Assembly: GCA_003184365.1 (NCBI GenBank)
Contig: NKYR01000016.1
Location: 310,001-374,000, forward strand
Direction: 5' to 3'
DNA length: 64,000 bases
From: Evernia prunastri
Lineage: Eukaryota; Ascomycota; Lecanoromycetes; Lecanorales; Parmeliaceae
How positions within the stretch are numbered: position 1 is the first letter of the stretch; each line of letters starts with the position of its first letter. The notes below the pieces were generated by a model. That model worked only from the letters and a program-made list of their open reading frames with translations, made no database searches and was not told the DNA's origin. A program made the position numbers and the translations under genes. This document shows positions 62,211-64,000 of this stretch, one piece after another.

Positions 62211-64000
62211 TTTAATATGATAAAATTTATCTTAACGTCACACTTTTTAGATAGTTATATAATAATATTAATTTTTATCTAAATTTTATCGTAATAAGTA
62301 AATAAACGCGCGATTAAAATTTAAATTTCTTTTTAATTTTTTATTAATTTGATTGATCTTTATAATCTATTTCGTCGTCTTCGTTTATTCGTCGACGATT
62401 CTTAACGTAATTCTTTAAGCTCTTCGATAATAAAAGACTTAACGCTTTTAAATTACTTTCGTCGATTATTCGTTTACGAATTATAAATTTAAGTCAAATC
62501 GCGTATATTATTAAGCTAATAATTATTAATTATATTCTTCATCTCAGTCGATTTATTTAATTTTATATTAAACGTCTTTTCTTATTCGAATCTTATCGAT
62601 AATTTCTTCGATCTTTTAAAGTTTATTATTATCGATTAACTCGAGAATTTATATAAAAATATTCGATACACTCGCGTAGATGATAAGATTTTAATAATAA
62701 TATATAAAAGATATTATATATACGATAAAACTCGAGTAGCAATAGACGATACGTCTACGTTTCGATCTTATTTATAATTTTAAATAATTTTACAAACTTA
62801 TAAGTTAATTTCTTATTTAAACGTTTCTACTTAAAATTCTTAATCGCTAATATAATTAATTCTTTTATCTTATAAGTCTAAGACTTATAATATTTATTAT
62901 ACTACTTGATTTGAATATCGATAACGCTTCGAAGATAATTAATAACTTCGTCTTTTAACGCTTATAACTATTTTATTCTTTGATTTATAATAAATATCTT
63001 TTTTTTTATAAAATCGTTTTCTATTTCTCAGCGAATTTCGAAGTAATATTTATATATAAAAAAGAACGACTTCGTTTCGATAACGAAATATCAATTATTT
63101 ATATATATAAACTCTATTATAGACAAGAGTTCAATTTAGTTTGTTTATTTATTATTAGTAAATATACGTAAAAAATGCTTTAAAACTTAATTTTAACGCT
63201 TCGTCTATTCGTTTATTTATAAATAAAAAGTAGTATTTAGATATTATTAAATCTTTAAATAAAAGCAAACGACTAATTAAAAGACGCTGATAAATATAGA
63301 ATCTCTATTATTAATAATATCGTTAGATATATTATAACGATATACTATTTCGAAATCAAAAACTTTCGTTAGCTTCGCGATATCGATTATAATTAACATA
63401 AATATATATCTTATTATTTTGATAAATCGATTTACTATTACGAATATAATATCGTTAATTATATTCTTATACTTATTTAATAATAAGTCGATAATAAAAT
63501 TTATAGAAATTTTCTTTTAAGGTTTTATTGAAATCGATAGAGTCGCTATAAAATCGATACCGCGATATCTTAATTCATTGATATATATTATACGATATAT
63601 AATACTCGATAACTTACTTTAAATTATCGTCTTAATAATATTTTTGAATAAATAGCTTATACGTTTTTATAGCGTCGAAATAATCTATTAAAAAATTATT
63701 ATAATATTTCTTAATAAGCTCTTTTGTTAAGATTTTATTCTTTAAAATATAAAAATCGTTATTAAATTTCAATAATTTTTTAGAGTTTCAAGTTTATATC
63801 TTACTACGAGTTCGACGACGCTTAGACGACGAATTCGTATTAATTTTAAAAGAACTAATTCAATTATTATAAGTTTATAATTCTTTTATTAATAATTTCA
63901 TTAATTCTTATAATTTATTATAAATAATTTCAAATACGTTTTAAATCTTCTTTTTTAAAATAATTATTTTAATATCTATAATTTAAAAAGTAAACGATAT

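Larger units (their letters stand above)
49350..64000. repeat. AT-rich, RIP-mutated repeat island
   Basis: This gene-free block is AT-rich throughout apart from a few inserted islands. Long parts (54800-58260, 59060-61440, 62220-64000) contain almost no CA or TG dinucleotides but many CG, TA and AT. That is the product of CpA-to-TpA conversion (RIP) acting on repeated DNA. Parts at 49350-52030 and 54100-54790 keep more CA/TG and look less saturated. The original repeats are mostly unrecognisable. Open frames here (for example 55739-56185 plus) are chance products of low complexity. Confidence 0.88.

Noticed and set aside
63000..64000. Chromosome end / telomere at the AT-rich edge
   Set aside because: No TTAGGG-type array is visible. 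AT-richness is explained by RIP, and the island could equally be internal or pericentromeric.
1..64000. tRNA, rRNA or riboswitch genes
   Set aside because: No sequence with recognisable A and B boxes, rRNA cores or riboswitch motifs was found by eye. A tRNAscan or Rfam run would settle it.

Overview
The window is nuclear DNA of a filamentous ascomycete (Pezizomycotina). Evidence: short spliceosomal introns (mostly 46-150 nt, GT...AG, with CTGAC-like branch points), fungus-specific families (rhodopsin-domain membrane protein, HET, SesB-NB-ARC-TPR, exo-beta-1,3-glucanase D, GIT1-like MFS permease), and an AT-rich block with the mutational signature of repeat-induced point mutation (RIP). The class cannot be fixed from the sequence.

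Layout. (1) About 1-23.3 kb is gene-dense and housekeeping-like: an N-myristoylatable YANK/STK32-type kinase, the PP2A activator PTPA/Rrd, a divergently transcribed SANT/AT-hook protein, a Rad5/16-type SNF2 ATPase, a membrane-anchored GH5 exo-glucanase, a DUF7924-like protein with a PD-(D/E)XK-like motif pair, and a GIT1-like permease. (2) About 23.3-49 kb is looser and more accessory: weak or broken coding fragments, two orphan secreted or anchored proteins, a rhodopsin-domain protein, a secreted carboxylesterase, a dead HET-domain gene, and an intact-looking NLR-type receptor with a SesB esterase effector. (3) About 49.35-64 kb is an AT-rich, gene-free island. Long stretches almost lack CA and TG dinucleotides but keep many CG, as expected for saturated RIP. 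Small normal-GC transposon fragments sit in it: a 195-bp solo-LTR-like element, a Ty3/gypsy remnant with two LTRs, a Tad-type LINE fragment plus a second LINE tail ending in (TCAA)n, and a 124-bp TG...CA element with a perfect 5-bp target duplication.

Exon structures were derived by eye. They join reading frames in phase and restore family motifs, so the kinase, SNF2, glucanase, permease, rhodopsin, esterase and NLR models are fairly firm. Start codons of the SNF2 protein and the NLR, and exon 2 of the 26.9-28.4 kb gene, are unresolved.

Most unusual items: the SesB-NB-ARC-TPR receptor beside the RIP island and about 6 kb from a HET pseudogene (a small allorecognition or immune neighbourhood); the DUF7924 protein as a possible nuclease-fold family; the short LTR-like element with a 20-bp palindrome; a 36-base G run inside an intron; and two single-N positions, both inside transposon islands, that look like assembly joins over collapsed repeats.
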